Of a DNA stretch of 64,000 bases, positions 1 to 9,116 are shown piece by piece. Source of the DNA: Mucilaginibacter tundrae (GTDB lineage Bacteria; Bacteroidota; Bacteroidia; Sphingobacteriales; Sphingobacteriaceae). The stretch is from positions 1 to 64,000 of the forward strand of contig NZ_JACCBZ010000008.1 in NCBI RefSeq assembly GCF_013408825.1, read 5' to 3'. Positions within the stretch are counted from its first letter, which is position 1, and the number at the start of each line of letters is the position of its first letter. A model generated the notes under the pieces. It searched no databases and was not told the origin of the DNA. It worked only from the letters and a program-made list of their open reading frames with translations. The translations under genes were made by a program, and so were the position numbers.

Positions 1-87
<87 letters not shown>

Positions 88-121
88 AAATCTTATCAGC
101 TTTAATGCTGTTAAACATTAA

Positions 122-151
122 CCCTTTAATCGTAAGATTAAAGGGTTTTTT
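122..151 (+). terminator. Rho-independent terminator of the rRNA operon
   Basis: A perfect 10-bp stem (122-131 with 136-145), a GTAA tetraloop and six T residues lie about 35 bases after the 5S gene. This is a textbook intrinsic terminator. Confidence 0.9.
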
Positions 152-240
152 GCGTTTAGAGGTTTGCGTAATGGTGAAACACGGGCATTATCTAAATAAT
201 CTATCTGTTACTTATTTTTTCAACCGCTGCCGTTGAGGCT

Positions 241-520
241 TTCTTTTTTTCGCAGGTTATTTTTTTTTTAAGGCGCTCAAGAGGGCTCCGCCGTTTGTCT
301 TGATACAAAAAGAAACAAAAAAATCAAGACAAAGGGATGCTTCTGCCCGCCCTGCCGGTTCTTAACGCTTTTCTGGCTGTATTTCTGGCTTCGCTTATAA
401 ATCCATCACACGAAACAGCTAAACCGGCATTACCGCCATAAACCCGGCCCGCCCCTTCGTCATGGCCAGTGCGAACGTTTTAAAAATTGTTATGGACACA
501 CGCGGCACGCGTGCGCCAGC
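241..520. repeat. Intergenic hairpin element, probably a dispersed repeat
   Basis: No plausible gene lies between the 5S terminator and 569. The stretch contains a perfect 11-bp inverted repeat (294-304 with 323-333, arm TTTGTCTTGAT) around an A-rich loop, a GC-rich tract with several CCGCC and GGCCCGCC runs, and a palindrome GCACGCGTGC at 505-514. From memory, this arrangement resembles intergenic repeats scattered in Sphingobacteriaceae genomes. Only one copy is in this window, so the repeat status is inference. Confidence 0.45.
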
Positions 521-568
521 AAAGAATTTTACACTTATAGATTTCATCTAAAATGATTAAGTTTGGTT

Positions 569-772
569 ATGAAAACAGTAATCATGCATCCTGAAAATAA
601 AGAGCAGATAGCAGCTTTAGAAGCTTTTGCTAATGCCCTCAAGATCAAATTTGAGATTACTACGCACGATAGCAGTGTATCGCATGCGACTGACGAACTT
701 GAAGGTGGTACCCCAATTACCTTAGATCCGCGTAGATCTTTAGAAGACAATTTGGAAGAAAATATCGGTTAG
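569..772 (+). CDS. Small DUF2683-like protein, possible antitoxin-like
   Basis: A 67-residue acidic protein. An in-frame TTG at 563 would add two residues, but the ATG at 569 gives the family-like start MKTVIMHPENKEQIAAL. The segment ENKEQIAALEAFANALKIKF resembles the short DUF2683-type proteins of Bacteroidota, which I recall as small and sometimes paired with toxin-like genes. No toxin-like partner is next to it: the next gene is 113 bp downstream on the opposite strand. The C-terminal half (DELEGGTPITLDPRRSLEDN) has no motif I know. Function unknown. Confidence 0.65.
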   Translation: MKTVIMHPENKEQIAALEAFANALKIKFEITTHDSSVSHATDELEGGTPITLDPRRSLEDNLEENIG

Positions 773-884
773 TTGTCTGTTCTTACAAAACTTTAAATCT
801 TAATTAAGATCGCCTGCAATATAAGTGGATAGTCGGCTGCTTGTTGTAGAACGCTGTGACTGTATCTTCCAAAAATAAATTTCT

Positions 885-2459
885 TCATTTCTCGATGTGA
901 TATAATATCCAGTCGTCGCTTTGATATACTGTGCGTAGATTCAGTGCTGAGTTTGCCAGTTTTATAATTGCGATATACTTATTGTTGAGCTGCGTGTAAC
1001 CGGTGACGATGTTCTTCGCAGTGGCTACCAGTATATAATCATCATATTTTTGTGGGGACTCGATAGCACTTGAAAATTCGTCCTGGTAGGGCATGGTTAG
1101 TTGCTTCACATTGTTTACGTAAGCAATTACAGGGTAGGCGATGGCGTCATCAACTAAAACTTTTGAATCACCCGGCAAGCCGTTTAGATAATAGGAGATG
1201 TCGCGGTTGCTATCCTGGTTATCAATGTTTGTTGGTTTGCGGGTTATGAGGGTTGTTATAAAGTTTCTTTCTTCGGGTAAGTTGGATTTTGCCAAAAATA
1301 AATAGCCTGTGAAAATTTGTACAGGTACCAATATCAGGAGCGCGAACTTTAATGTTTTTTGGCGTTGTATTAATTGGGCCTTAAATGTGATACATAATAA
1401 AGCAAGTATCAGGAAGATGAGGTAATACTCATAAGCTATAAATACTTTATCGTATTTTATGTGTAGAAATTCGATAAGCGCGAATGGGGTTAACAAGGTA
1501 AGTATTTGATAGGTACTACGCCTGAAAAGATATATAGCCAATATCATCATCGGGCAAAATACCAAGGCTTTGAGGCTAATTAGCAGTGATATTTCCTGCG
1601 GGATGAGGGTGCTGGACCGATTGCTTGTTATTTGGTCGAAATTTACCCTTTCGCTAAGAACATTCCAGGTGGCATAAGGGCTCTCTAAAAAGTAATTTAA
1701 ATCGTTAGCATGGGTTAAGTTGAGTAGCTTGTAAACGATTACTGATGCAATTGGTAATATGAAAATGATGATGTATAAAGCAAACGTTTTACTGATGAGC
1801 TTACGCCGTAGCGAAGGACTGTTAAAACTTAGAAACAGCCTGAATATGGATTCTTGCTCGCTGAGGTTTAAGCTTTGTATGGCTATTGACAATACAAGCG
1901 GAATAAAGAACAGGGTAAGCCAGATGAATTTATAATCACAAAATACCAGTACTACCAGGCATATACTGGCTATGGAGATGTGGAACGTTGTATTTGACCT
2001 ATAAAACTTGAGGATATTAAGAAAGAAAAGATAAAAGAAGATAAGTACTAAATAAACGCTTTTACCTGAGCAAGCGACGTATAGTATACCTGGATGCAGC
2101 ATGAATAGTACCAGCAATATTAACAGGTAAAAATCATCGTTAAATCTTTTTACTAAGGTGCTGGCCATTACGTTAAACAGTATGGCGGTTCCTATAGCAG
2201 ACGCGATAACCGGGGCGATCATTTTGCTGCAGGTTATAAAGAATATAAAAGTGGCATAAAATGGAAAGATAGGCGAGGTTAAGCCCATTACTTTGATCCT
2301 GTTGCCTACACCTTCAAACACGATGCGGGCTTTTTCGATATAAAAAAGAGACTCGGCGTTGGTATAGCCTAATTTGTTAAGATATACACCGCAAACCAGG
2401 TAATATACAGCTAAAAATAGCGTAATTAATACTAAGAAGAATGACTTGGAAAATCTCAT
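885..2459 (-). CDS. Polytopic membrane protein, GT-C-like, last gene of the polysaccharide operon
   Basis: A 524-residue protein with about ten hydrophobic segments in its first 400 residues and a soluble C-terminal domain of about 120 residues, probably periplasmic. The first loop, with NAESLFYIEKARIVFEG followed by a TSPIFPFY segment, recalls the acidic periplasmic loop of GT-C (ArnT/PMT-like) glycosyltransferases, but I see no decisive motif. Its ATG overlaps the stop of the upstream glycosyltransferase (ATGA, 2456-2459), so the two are almost certainly translationally coupled. It may modify, transfer or help export the polymer. It could instead be a non-catalytic partner. Function is inferred from context. 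Confidence 0.7.
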   Translation of the reverse strand: MRFSKSFFLVLITLFLAVYYLVCGVYLNKLGYTNAESLFYIEKARIVFEGVGNRIKVMGLTSPIFPFYATFIFFITCSKMIAPVIASAIGTAILFNVMASTLVKRFNDDFYLLILLVLFMLHPGILYVACSGKSVYLVLIFFYLFFLNILKFYRSNTTFHISIASICLVVLVFCDYKFIWLTLFFIPLVLSIAIQSLNLSEQESIFRLFLSFNSPSLRRKLISKTFALYIIIFILPIASVIVYKLLNLTHANDLNYFLESPYATWNVLSERVNFDQITSNRSSTLIPQEISLLISLKALVFCPMMILAIYLFRRSTYQILTLLTPFALIEFLHIKYDKVFIAYEYYLIFLILALLCITFKAQLIQRQKTLKFALLILVPVQIFTGYLFLAKSNLPEERNFITTLITRKPTNIDNQDSNRDISYYLNGLPGDSKVLVDDAIAYPVIAYVNNVKQLTMPYQDEFSSAIESPQKYDDYILVATAKNIVTGYTQLNNKYIAIIKLANSALNLRTVYQSDDWILYHIEK

Positions 2460-4294
2460 TGAACTAAGTTTACCGGGTTACTAACTTTACTTATACCATG
2501 GTTGGTTTTTTGCCAGTAAAAAGGCCTAACAATCAGTTCGTACAAACCCATGTAGGCGGCAATGGAATGCATTAACCAGTAAAACGGGTTAGCTATGGCA
2601 AACAATATCAACTCGTAATAGCGCCTTTTAAATACGGCCATCATGTTTACATATATCATCAGGATGTTACCTACCATCAGGTTGAAGATAGACATAAATA
2701 GTACCCAATCAGGAAAGAGGGTATGGATAGTAGAAAAATCAAATATCAGGTATGCGATAAATATGCCGAGCAACAGCGGATATACTAAAAATGTAAGCGG
2801 TGTAGCACCAATGAAAAAGCTAAAGCCGATGAACCCTTTCCATCCGAGTTTTTTCCATAGTTTGAACGGATTGCGCATATGTACCAGGTAGGTTTGCATG
2901 TACCCTTTTATCCAGCGTGAACGCTGGCGGATCCAGTTGATGGGTTCGTTGTTGGCTTCTTCGTAGGTGGTGGAGTTTACGATGGCTACTTTATAACCCT
3001 TGGCGTAAGCGCGTACACCTAAGTCGGCATCTTCAGTTACGTTGAAAGGATCCCATGCGCCAAGTTCAATCAGATACTCGATTTTGAAGTGATTACTGGT
3101 GCCGCCTAAAGGGATGGGGATATCCAGGGTATCCAAACCGGGCAGCATATAATCAAACCAGTAGGAGTACTCAAGGGTAAACATGCGGGTTAAGAAGTTC
3201 TCGTTACGGTTGAAGTAATTTAACGCGCTTTGGATACAGATATAATCCTCGGGCAATTTACCGAACAGGGCGACTACCTTTTTAAGCTGGTCGGTATCCG
3301 GAATATCCTCGGCATCGTAAATAGTAAGGTATTTACCCCGGGCAAAGTGCAACGCGTAATTACAAGCTTTTGGTTTTGTTTTGGGCATATGATAAGGCAC
3401 GATAATCACCTCGAATATGGCGGGGAAATTAAGGTTCCGAACTGCATTTAAGGTTTTGTCGTCATCTTCTTCAATAACTAATTTAATATCGAGTTTCTCA
3501 CGTGGATAGTCAAGGCTTTGCAGGTTCCAGATTAGCTTTTTGATCAGCTTATCCTCTTTATAAACCGGGAGCAGTATGGTATAAATGGGAAGATCATCGT
3601 CGTTTACTAAAGCCAGTTCCTCTTTGGTAATGGCTTGATGCAACTCGAACCGGGAGCCAACTAGCGCCAGGAATAATTTGAATATAATAGCAACCAGGAA
3701 AAACGAACTTAACAGCACGTTGATTAGTATGGATGTGTTTTTAAAATTGACCACCAAACCGATAGCCATAAGGGCTAAAACCACGAACATTGAAATAAGC
3801 TGTGGCGATGTAAATGTAACAATGGCCGAGCTTTCAGGGTCATTATTCAAAAGCTCATATACGGCAGATTTTATATATTTTTCGCCAATGAGTTTATGTG
3901 AAAGCCATAATATATCCAGGTCTGATGCTACAATTACCTGTGGTTCCAGGTTATAGGTGAAGCGTATAAAATCAAGAAAAAGCTCGTCGCTTGGGTCGGC
4001 CATTAGGGCTATTACCTTGTTTTTTTCGATGCGCAAGGGCAGTGCCAGGCGGTCATCGGCAAACCTTAATTCTATTTTCTTTAAAACTTCAACATCAAAA
4101 GGCTGGTCTCTTATGTCCTCGATTTTATAGCCAGCATTGATGAGTGTACGCTCGTAATTTTTACGCGAGATGTAGCCATAGGTAAGGGCTACCTTCATGA
4201 ATGAAGTATTTGTTTGGGCTGATAGATCTTCAATTATTCGCTTATCATCCGATGTAATAAAACCATCACTTACCAAAAGTTCCGGGATCGACAT
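2456..4294 (-). CDS. Cellulose-synthase-like GT2 with N-terminal MshEN (T2SSE-N) domain
   Basis: An inner-membrane processive glycosyltransferase of 612 residues. Residues 1-140 form a MshEN/T2SSE N-terminal domain, with paired repeats around LLVSDGFIT and VALTYGYIS and a later LPLRIEKNKVIALMADP. Two membrane segments follow (about 165-212), then the family 2 catalytic domain: ILLPVYKE (240-247), a DAED metal motif (327-330), TED (420-422) and QRSRW (457-461), the hallmarks of BcsA-type synthases. Hydrophobic segments close the protein. I see no PilZ domain. The ATG at 4294 is chosen over a TTG six codons upstream. The BcsB-like gene lies 104 bp upstream. MshEN domains of pilus and secretion ATPases bind cyclic di-GMP, so second-messenger control is plausible but inferred. 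Confidence 0.88.
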   Translation of the reverse strand: MSIPELLVSDGFITSDDKRIIEDLSAQTNTSFMKVALTYGYISRKNYERTLINAGYKIEDIRDQPFDVEVLKKIELRFADDRLALPLRIEKNKVIALMADPSDELFLDFIRFTYNLEPQVIVASDLDILWLSHKLIGEKYIKSAVYELLNNDPESSAIVTFTSPQLISMFVVLALMAIGLVVNFKNTSILINVLLSSFFLVAIIFKLFLALVGSRFELHQAITKEELALVNDDDLPIYTILLPVYKEDKLIKKLIWNLQSLDYPREKLDIKLVIEEDDDKTLNAVRNLNFPAIFEVIIVPYHMPKTKPKACNYALHFARGKYLTIYDAEDIPDTDQLKKVVALFGKLPEDYICIQSALNYFNRNENFLTRMFTLEYSYWFDYMLPGLDTLDIPIPLGGTSNHFKIEYLIELGAWDPFNVTEDADLGVRAYAKGYKVAIVNSTTYEEANNEPINWIRQRSRWIKGYMQTYLVHMRNPFKLWKKLGWKGFIGFSFFIGATPLTFLVYPLLLGIFIAYLIFDFSTIHTLFPDWVLFMSIFNLMVGNILMIYVNMMAVFKRRYYELILFAIANPFYWLMHSIAAYMGLYELIVRPFYWQKTNHGISKVSNPVNLVQ

Positions 4295-4398
4295 ATCTAC
4301 TGCTGTTAACAAATTGTTTTATGAATTTAACCTGCCTTGACGGCTACAAAAGTCGCCAAAGCGGGTTGGTTATAAGATTTAATGGTGCTTAAAGCCGA

Positions 4399-6486
4399 TT
4401 AATCATTAAATAACTCTTGCGAGCGCTGTATTCTTGAACGTACGTATAGGAATGATAACAATATTAATATTAGGATACCTAACAAAATATACAAGTTATA
4501 TGACTCCCAAAAACGTGTAAGGGCGCTTTTAGTATCGATATATTCCAGGTTTTCGCTTGATTTGTTGATGTTGAACAGGTATTTATTCGAATTAACATCC
4601 GATATACAAACGTTGCTTGACAGTGTGGAAAGTTGCTCGGTGATAGATTTGGATGCAGCTAAAAATGCATCAGCCAGTTGTGTACCGGTGGCAGTTAATA
4701 CGAGGGTTGCGTTATTGCTTCGCCCGTAAAAGATCTGCGCGAGGCCGTTTGATACGCTATCGGATAGCTCGTAAACTTTTTTATTATTATCGCTATTGTA
4801 AATCCTGAATTTTTGGTTGAATTTGATCGGGGCATCTGGAAACTCATCCATTATTTTGTCGTCTCTAGACAATAAAGCAACGATGTTATATTTTTTTAGA
4901 TCACTTTTCTCAATCTGATCAGAGTATACAAACTCAGGGAAGTTATTGGCGTTGATATTGTTGTTTAACTCATAAATAATTTCGCCCATGGCTGCTGCTG
5001 CATATTTAGCGTAGCTTCTGGTTACTACAATGCGGGTGGCGCCGCTGTTGAATGCCTCGGGGTACTGATAAAAACTCAGGTCGTTAGTGATAAACGGATC
5101 TTTTGATTCCAGGTACGACTGATCAACATCAATTTCTGAAAAGAAATTAGTAAAGCTATTATTACAGTTGCCGCTGCTTGGATAGAACCTGAATTCAGCC
5201 TCGAGTACATTGTATTTGTGATGTTGGTAGCGGTTGATGGTTACTGAAGTGTTCAGTTTGCCGGAAACATCCAGCTTTTCGCTGCTGATCAATGAGCCAT
5301 TTAGGTAAATGTTGAAGAAACCGCGGTCGCCGGCATTTAAGCTGCTGTATATACCCTGAAAGTGTATTTCAACTTCTTTAGGGGTGAAGCTAAAATCGCT
5401 GTTTTTAAAGTTATATGAACTTTTTAATGAACCGATACCCGACATGAAATTGGTTGCACCACCAATTTGTTTTAAGGTAAGTTTTGAGCGATTTTCATCT
5501 ACGGTTTTAAAGAAGGTATTTTCGGCAGTACCTATTAATAAATAATCGCCAAAGGTTGAATTTAAGATATTCATATTACCCAAAGCGGTAATTGTTTTCT
5601 CATAACCTGCGTCATCGCCACCCGTAACAAATAATATTTCGGAAGGAACTTTTTGGGTAACTACAGTTTTAATAGGCAGCAACGTGTTTTTAACATTAAC
5701 AATTTGCGTTACAGTGTCAGTAGCAATGGTTATGGCTTTGTATAAGTAAAACAAACCTTCGCCATTTTGTGGCGTAACTTTTACCAGGCTTTTTGCACTG
5801 CCAGGTATAGAGCCCATGTTACCAACCATTACGTAATTTCTAACGCTGTCCGGTTTTTTGTCGGCTTCATAAACACCAATGTTAGCTATGCCGGTCTTCT
5901 TTAACCTTGAATACGCCCAGGCCACTGCTTTTAAATCGTGCAAAGTAGGGTTTGCAGGATATACTATCGCTTTTTTTGAATCGAAGCAATTGCTGATGTT
6001 TACGTTATTGAAAAAGTTTTTATCGCTTCTGGTTAATGACAGGTAAGAATAGTTTTTTACCTTGATCCACATGGCCGGGTTATCCAAATCGCGGCACTTA
6101 TCATCAGTTATTGTGGCCAGGGTTTTAATCTGGATCTTTAAGAAGCCTCCGGTTGATATATCATTACGGCTCAGGTTTAAAACCACTCTTTGTATAGAGT
6201 CATTTGTCAGTTTGCTGCTATATGCAGGTTTATCATCAACCAAAATATTAATAAACGACTTGTCTTTTAATAAAGCCTGGGATGGTTCAAAGTATAAAAC
6301 CAGTTTGCTGCCGGTAATTTCGTATTGCGGGTCGAGCTTAAGAAAATACGATGTAGAACCAATCATCCCAAATATAGGTTCATCATCGTGACCCATGGCT
6401 TTAAAGGATATTATAGCCTGTTGCTGGGCAATTGATGCTGTACTTAATAGTAGTGCAAGTGCTAAAAAGCTTAAAAATTTATTCAT
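4399..6486 (-). CDS. BcsB-like periplasmic cellulose-synthase subunit
   Basis: A 695-residue envelope protein. It has a cleavable signal peptide (residues 1-20, ending STASIAQ), a long beta-rich periplasmic region and one C-terminal membrane helix (about 661-683) followed by a short basic tail. This is the topology of BcsB, the partner that guides nascent cellulose through the periplasm. The segments YVMVGNMGSIPG and VTGGDDAGYEKTITAL fit the BcsB family. It lies 13 bp after the kinase gene and upstream of the GT2, so the three look co-transcribed. No BcsC-, BcsQ- or BcsZ-like gene is present in the window. The polymer could be cellulose or another beta-glucan. Confidence 0.85.
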   Translation of the reverse strand: MNKFLSFLALALLLSTASIAQQQAIISFKAMGHDDEPIFGMIGSTSYFLKLDPQYEITGSKLVLYFEPSQALLKDKSFINILVDDKPAYSSKLTNDSIQRVVLNLSRNDISTGGFLKIQIKTLATITDDKCRDLDNPAMWIKVKNYSYLSLTRSDKNFFNNVNISNCFDSKKAIVYPANPTLHDLKAVAWAYSRLKKTGIANIGVYEADKKPDSVRNYVMVGNMGSIPGSAKSLVKVTPQNGEGLFYLYKAITIATDTVTQIVNVKNTLLPIKTVVTQKVPSEILFVTGGDDAGYEKTITALGNMNILNSTFGDYLLIGTAENTFFKTVDENRSKLTLKQIGGATNFMSGIGSLKSSYNFKNSDFSFTPKEVEIHFQGIYSSLNAGDRGFFNIYLNGSLISSEKLDVSGKLNTSVTINRYQHHKYNVLEAEFRFYPSSGNCNNSFTNFFSEIDVDQSYLESKDPFITNDLSFYQYPEAFNSGATRIVVTRSYAKYAAAAMGEIIYELNNNINANNFPEFVYSDQIEKSDLKKYNIVALLSRDDKIMDEFPDAPIKFNQKFRIYNSDNNKKVYELSDSVSNGLAQIFYGRSNNATLVLTATGTQLADAFLAASKSITEQLSTLSSNVCISDVNSNKYLFNINKSSENLEYIDTKSALTRFWESYNLYILLGILILILLSFLYVRSRIQRSQELFND

Positions 6487-6499
6487 TTGGTTGAAGGTG

Positions 6500-7846
6500 T
6501 TAATTTATTACGTAAAATTCTACTCTAAAATAGTTGCCATTCTCATCGCTGCGGTAAACTAGTTCGCCGCCCATTTCCTTGGTCATTAATTTGGCTATTG
6601 AAAGGCCTAAACCAAGTCTGCTTTCTTTTGATCCGGTCGCGTCATTAAGGGTTCTTAACTTGTTGAACATCATATCCAACTCATCCTGTCCTATGGCTAT
6701 GCCTTCGTCAATAATTTCAAATACAAACTTTTGGCGCTGAAGACTGGTAACTACTTTTATACTGTTATTGGTTTGTGAAAACTTGATAGTGTTAGATAGC
6801 AGGTTTTGAAACACCTGGCCCACGAATACTTTATCAAGCCTTACCTGCAGGGGTAGTTTTAAAATATTATCAACCAGGTGAATGTTCTTCATCTGCGCGG
6901 TTTCAACAAGGCCTTTAAATACATGCAGTACTTCAGCATTTATATCAAATACTTCCATGTTAAAGCTCATTTCCGGCGATTCAATTTCTTTCACGTCCAT
7001 CAATTTGTTCAACATGTATTGCATTTTTTCGGCTGAATCGCCTATATAACCCACAAAATCCTTTTGATCCGCGCTTAACCTGTAACTTTCTTCTTTCAGC
7101 ATGTTATTGCTCATCACAATAGATCCGATCAGGTTTTTCAAATCGTGGCCCGCGATATTTATAAAGCTGTTTTTATGTTCATCAAGCTTGCGCAACTGCT
7201 CATATTGCATATCAATAATTTTATTTTTTTCGTTGATGTCGCGGTTTTGATCTTTGAGCTGCTCATTTGATTTTTCGATCATGATCTGTGAGCGTACATC
7301 ACGTTCAATCACCTTGTAGCGTGCGGTAGGGATAAGGCATGATATTACAGCTGTTATAAAAAAGAATACGCCGCCATTACTGATGAAAAAATCTAAGGTA
7401 TACTCGCCGAAAAGATTAAAGAACAATGCCAGTAATAAAAATGCTATTAGTGTTTGTATTACCGAGTTAATAGGCTCCCAAAATACCTGTAAGTTGAAGA
7501 ATAGTATTACGACTGAGTAAAGTAAAAAGTATATATTTAATTGTTCGATATTTACCAGGGTACAAAGCAAAGCCGAAGTGACGGAGAGAAACAGGAAAGA
7601 GATATGCAATAATACGCGGTAATTGTATTTTTGGCGTTGAAAGAATGTATACAAAGCATAAATAACAACACTTATTATAATACGCACTATAAAAAACTGT
7701 AACCATACTGTATTCGCGTAAATAAAATCAACTATGCTGAATAAGGGATATAGCAATATGATGCTGAATATAATATTGTTGGTTTGATACCAGGCTTTTT
7801 TTGACAGGTCTCGGGCAAGTTCTTCTTTAGTAATCTGAATAAACAT
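6500..7846 (-). CDS. Membrane-bound sensor histidine kinase, first gene of the polysaccharide operon
   Basis: A 448-residue kinase with about six membrane segments in residues 25-175, a coiled coil (about 185-225), a dimerisation/phosphoacceptor helix with His234 in NIAGHDLKN, and an HATPase domain with N-box FQNLLSNTIKFS, a G1-like DEGIAIG and G2 box LGLGLSIA. It has no extracytoplasmic sensor domain, so it may sense something in or near the membrane. It is the first gene of the leftward operon and no response regulator lies nearby. The 80-bp gap to the divergent GH5 gene must hold both promoters. An effect on polymer synthesis is inference from operon position. Confidence 0.88.
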   Translation of the reverse strand: MFIQITKEELARDLSKKAWYQTNNIIFSIILLYPLFSIVDFIYANTVWLQFFIVRIIISVVIYALYTFFQRQKYNYRVLLHISFLFLSVTSALLCTLVNIEQLNIYFLLYSVVILFFNLQVFWEPINSVIQTLIAFLLLALFFNLFGEYTLDFFISNGGVFFFITAVISCLIPTARYKVIERDVRSQIMIEKSNEQLKDQNRDINEKNKIIDMQYEQLRKLDEHKNSFINIAGHDLKNLIGSIVMSNNMLKEESYRLSADQKDFVGYIGDSAEKMQYMLNKLMDVKEIESPEMSFNMEVFDINAEVLHVFKGLVETAQMKNIHLVDNILKLPLQVRLDKVFVGQVFQNLLSNTIKFSQTNNSIKVVTSLQRQKFVFEIIDEGIAIGQDELDMMFNKLRTLNDATGSKESRLGLGLSIAKLMTKEMGGELVYRSDENGNYFRVEFYVIN

Positions 7847-7926
7847 TCGTTTTTCTTAAATTAGGATGTAGTATGCAATCAGGTCTACGTTATTATAATA
7901 TACGCGATTAAAAATAAACTAAAAAT

Positions 7927-9063
7927 ATGGCTAATGAAAATTGTAATACTATTTCAACCTCATTCAGGCACATATTGTTACTCGGAATTGCTATACTGTG
8001 CTTTAATGCAAAAAGTAAACCAAAAATGTTGCCCGATAGGGCACTGATATTTACCAGGGCGCAAAGTTTAAATAATGGTATCAGTGTTTCGTGGCTGGAG
8101 CAGGTTTGGAATAAAAATGTGTTAGATACCAGTGAAATTAACCCTGCCGATTTAAGGCTGCTTAAAAAAATTGGATTTAAAAGCATACGCTTGCCAGTGG
8201 CTTTCGCTTATTACGAATCGCACCAAGTACCGATTGATAAAGTTTTGTCGCATGTTGATTATGTAGTAAAAGAATGCAGGCAGTATGGGTTTAAATTAAT
8301 AATAGATTACCACGGCGGCAACTTGAATGACAGCAATTATTTGACAGAAACGCCAAAAATCGTCAATTTATGGTCGATTTTAACAAAACGTTATATCAAC
8401 CAAAATCCTAACAACCTATTTTTTGAGTTATATAACGAACCGCCGCATATGAACCCACAGATATGGAAGGATGCCGCGTATAATATTGTTACCGAGATAC
8501 GGAAAATTGATAAGCGGCGTACCTTGATTGTTGGCGCATCAAACTATAACAGTATTTATGAGCTAAGCCGGTTTGTGCGGCTTGCTGATGAAAATATTAT
8601 TTACACTTTTCATTTTTATGAACCTTTTCTTTTTACTCATCAAGGTGCTGAATGGGTAGGCGCGGCCGCTGCTACAACTGGGGTATCATTTCCATATAAT
8701 GGGGAAAATTTCCCGAAAATCAGTCCCGTAACAGCAGGTACCTGGGGCGAAGCTAATTATAAACAGTACCCGCGGGATGGTAACGAGCAATCGATACGGG
8801 ACAAATTACAAATCGCTAAAAACTGGAGTAATAAATATGATGTGCCCATCCTATGCGGCGAATATGGTGTTTATAATAAATACGCCGATTTGGATAGCCG
8901 GTGCCGTTACATCAAAGCATTACACAGCGCATTAAAAGGATTAAATATACCCGGGATGTTGTGGGAATATAACGATGGGTTTTCCATTTTTACCGGGTCG
9001 CCGTCTGTTGAAAATTTACCCGCGTGTATGGGAGATGCCATAGGCTATACCGACGCAAAATGA
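7927..9063 (+). CDS. Secreted or membrane-anchored GH5 endoglucanase
   Basis: A 378-residue glycoside hydrolase of family 5. An N-terminal hydrophobic stretch (about 14-27) serves as signal or anchor. The TIM-barrel motifs are clear: RLPVAF (88-93), IIDYHGG (125-131), FFELYNEPP with general acid/base Glu171, HFYEP (229-233) and LCGEYGV with nucleophile Glu312. GH5 retaining enzymes cut beta-1,4-glucans. Placed divergent to a BcsA/BcsB-like pair, it probably plays the trimming role that the GH8 enzyme BcsZ has in classical cellulose operons. Substrate specificity is not certain from sequence. Confidence 0.9.
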   Translation: MANENCNTISTSFRHILLLGIAILCFNAKSKPKMLPDRALIFTRAQSLNNGISVSWLEQVWNKNVLDTSEINPADLRLLKKIGFKSIRLPVAFAYYESHQVPIDKVLSHVDYVVKECRQYGFKLIIDYHGGNLNDSNYLTETPKIVNLWSILTKRYINQNPNNLFFELYNEPPHMNPQIWKDAAYNIVTEIRKIDKRRTLIVGASNYNSIYELSRFVRLADENIIYTFHFYEPFLFTHQGAEWVGAAAATTGVSFPYNGENFPKISPVTAGTWGEANYKQYPRDGNEQSIRDKLQIAKNWSNKYDVPILCGEYGVYNKYADLDSRCRYIKALHSALKGLNIPGMLWEYNDGFSIFTGSPSVENLPACMGDAIGYTDAK

Positions 9064-9089
9064 TATATTTTTATTTATATTAAAATAAG

Positions 9090-9097
9090 TACATTTG
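9090..9097 (+). promoter_or_regulatory. -7 promoter element of the desaturase gene
   Basis: TACATTTG matches the Bacteroidota -7 consensus TAnnTTTG, 19 bp before the start codon. No TTG is visible at the expected -33 position. Confidence 0.55.
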
Positions 9098-9116
9098 CGC
9101 TTTACTGATACATTTT

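Noticed and set aside
544..750. Minus-strand frame opposite the DUF2683-like gene
   Set aside because: Antisense shadow; the plus strand has the recognisable protein.
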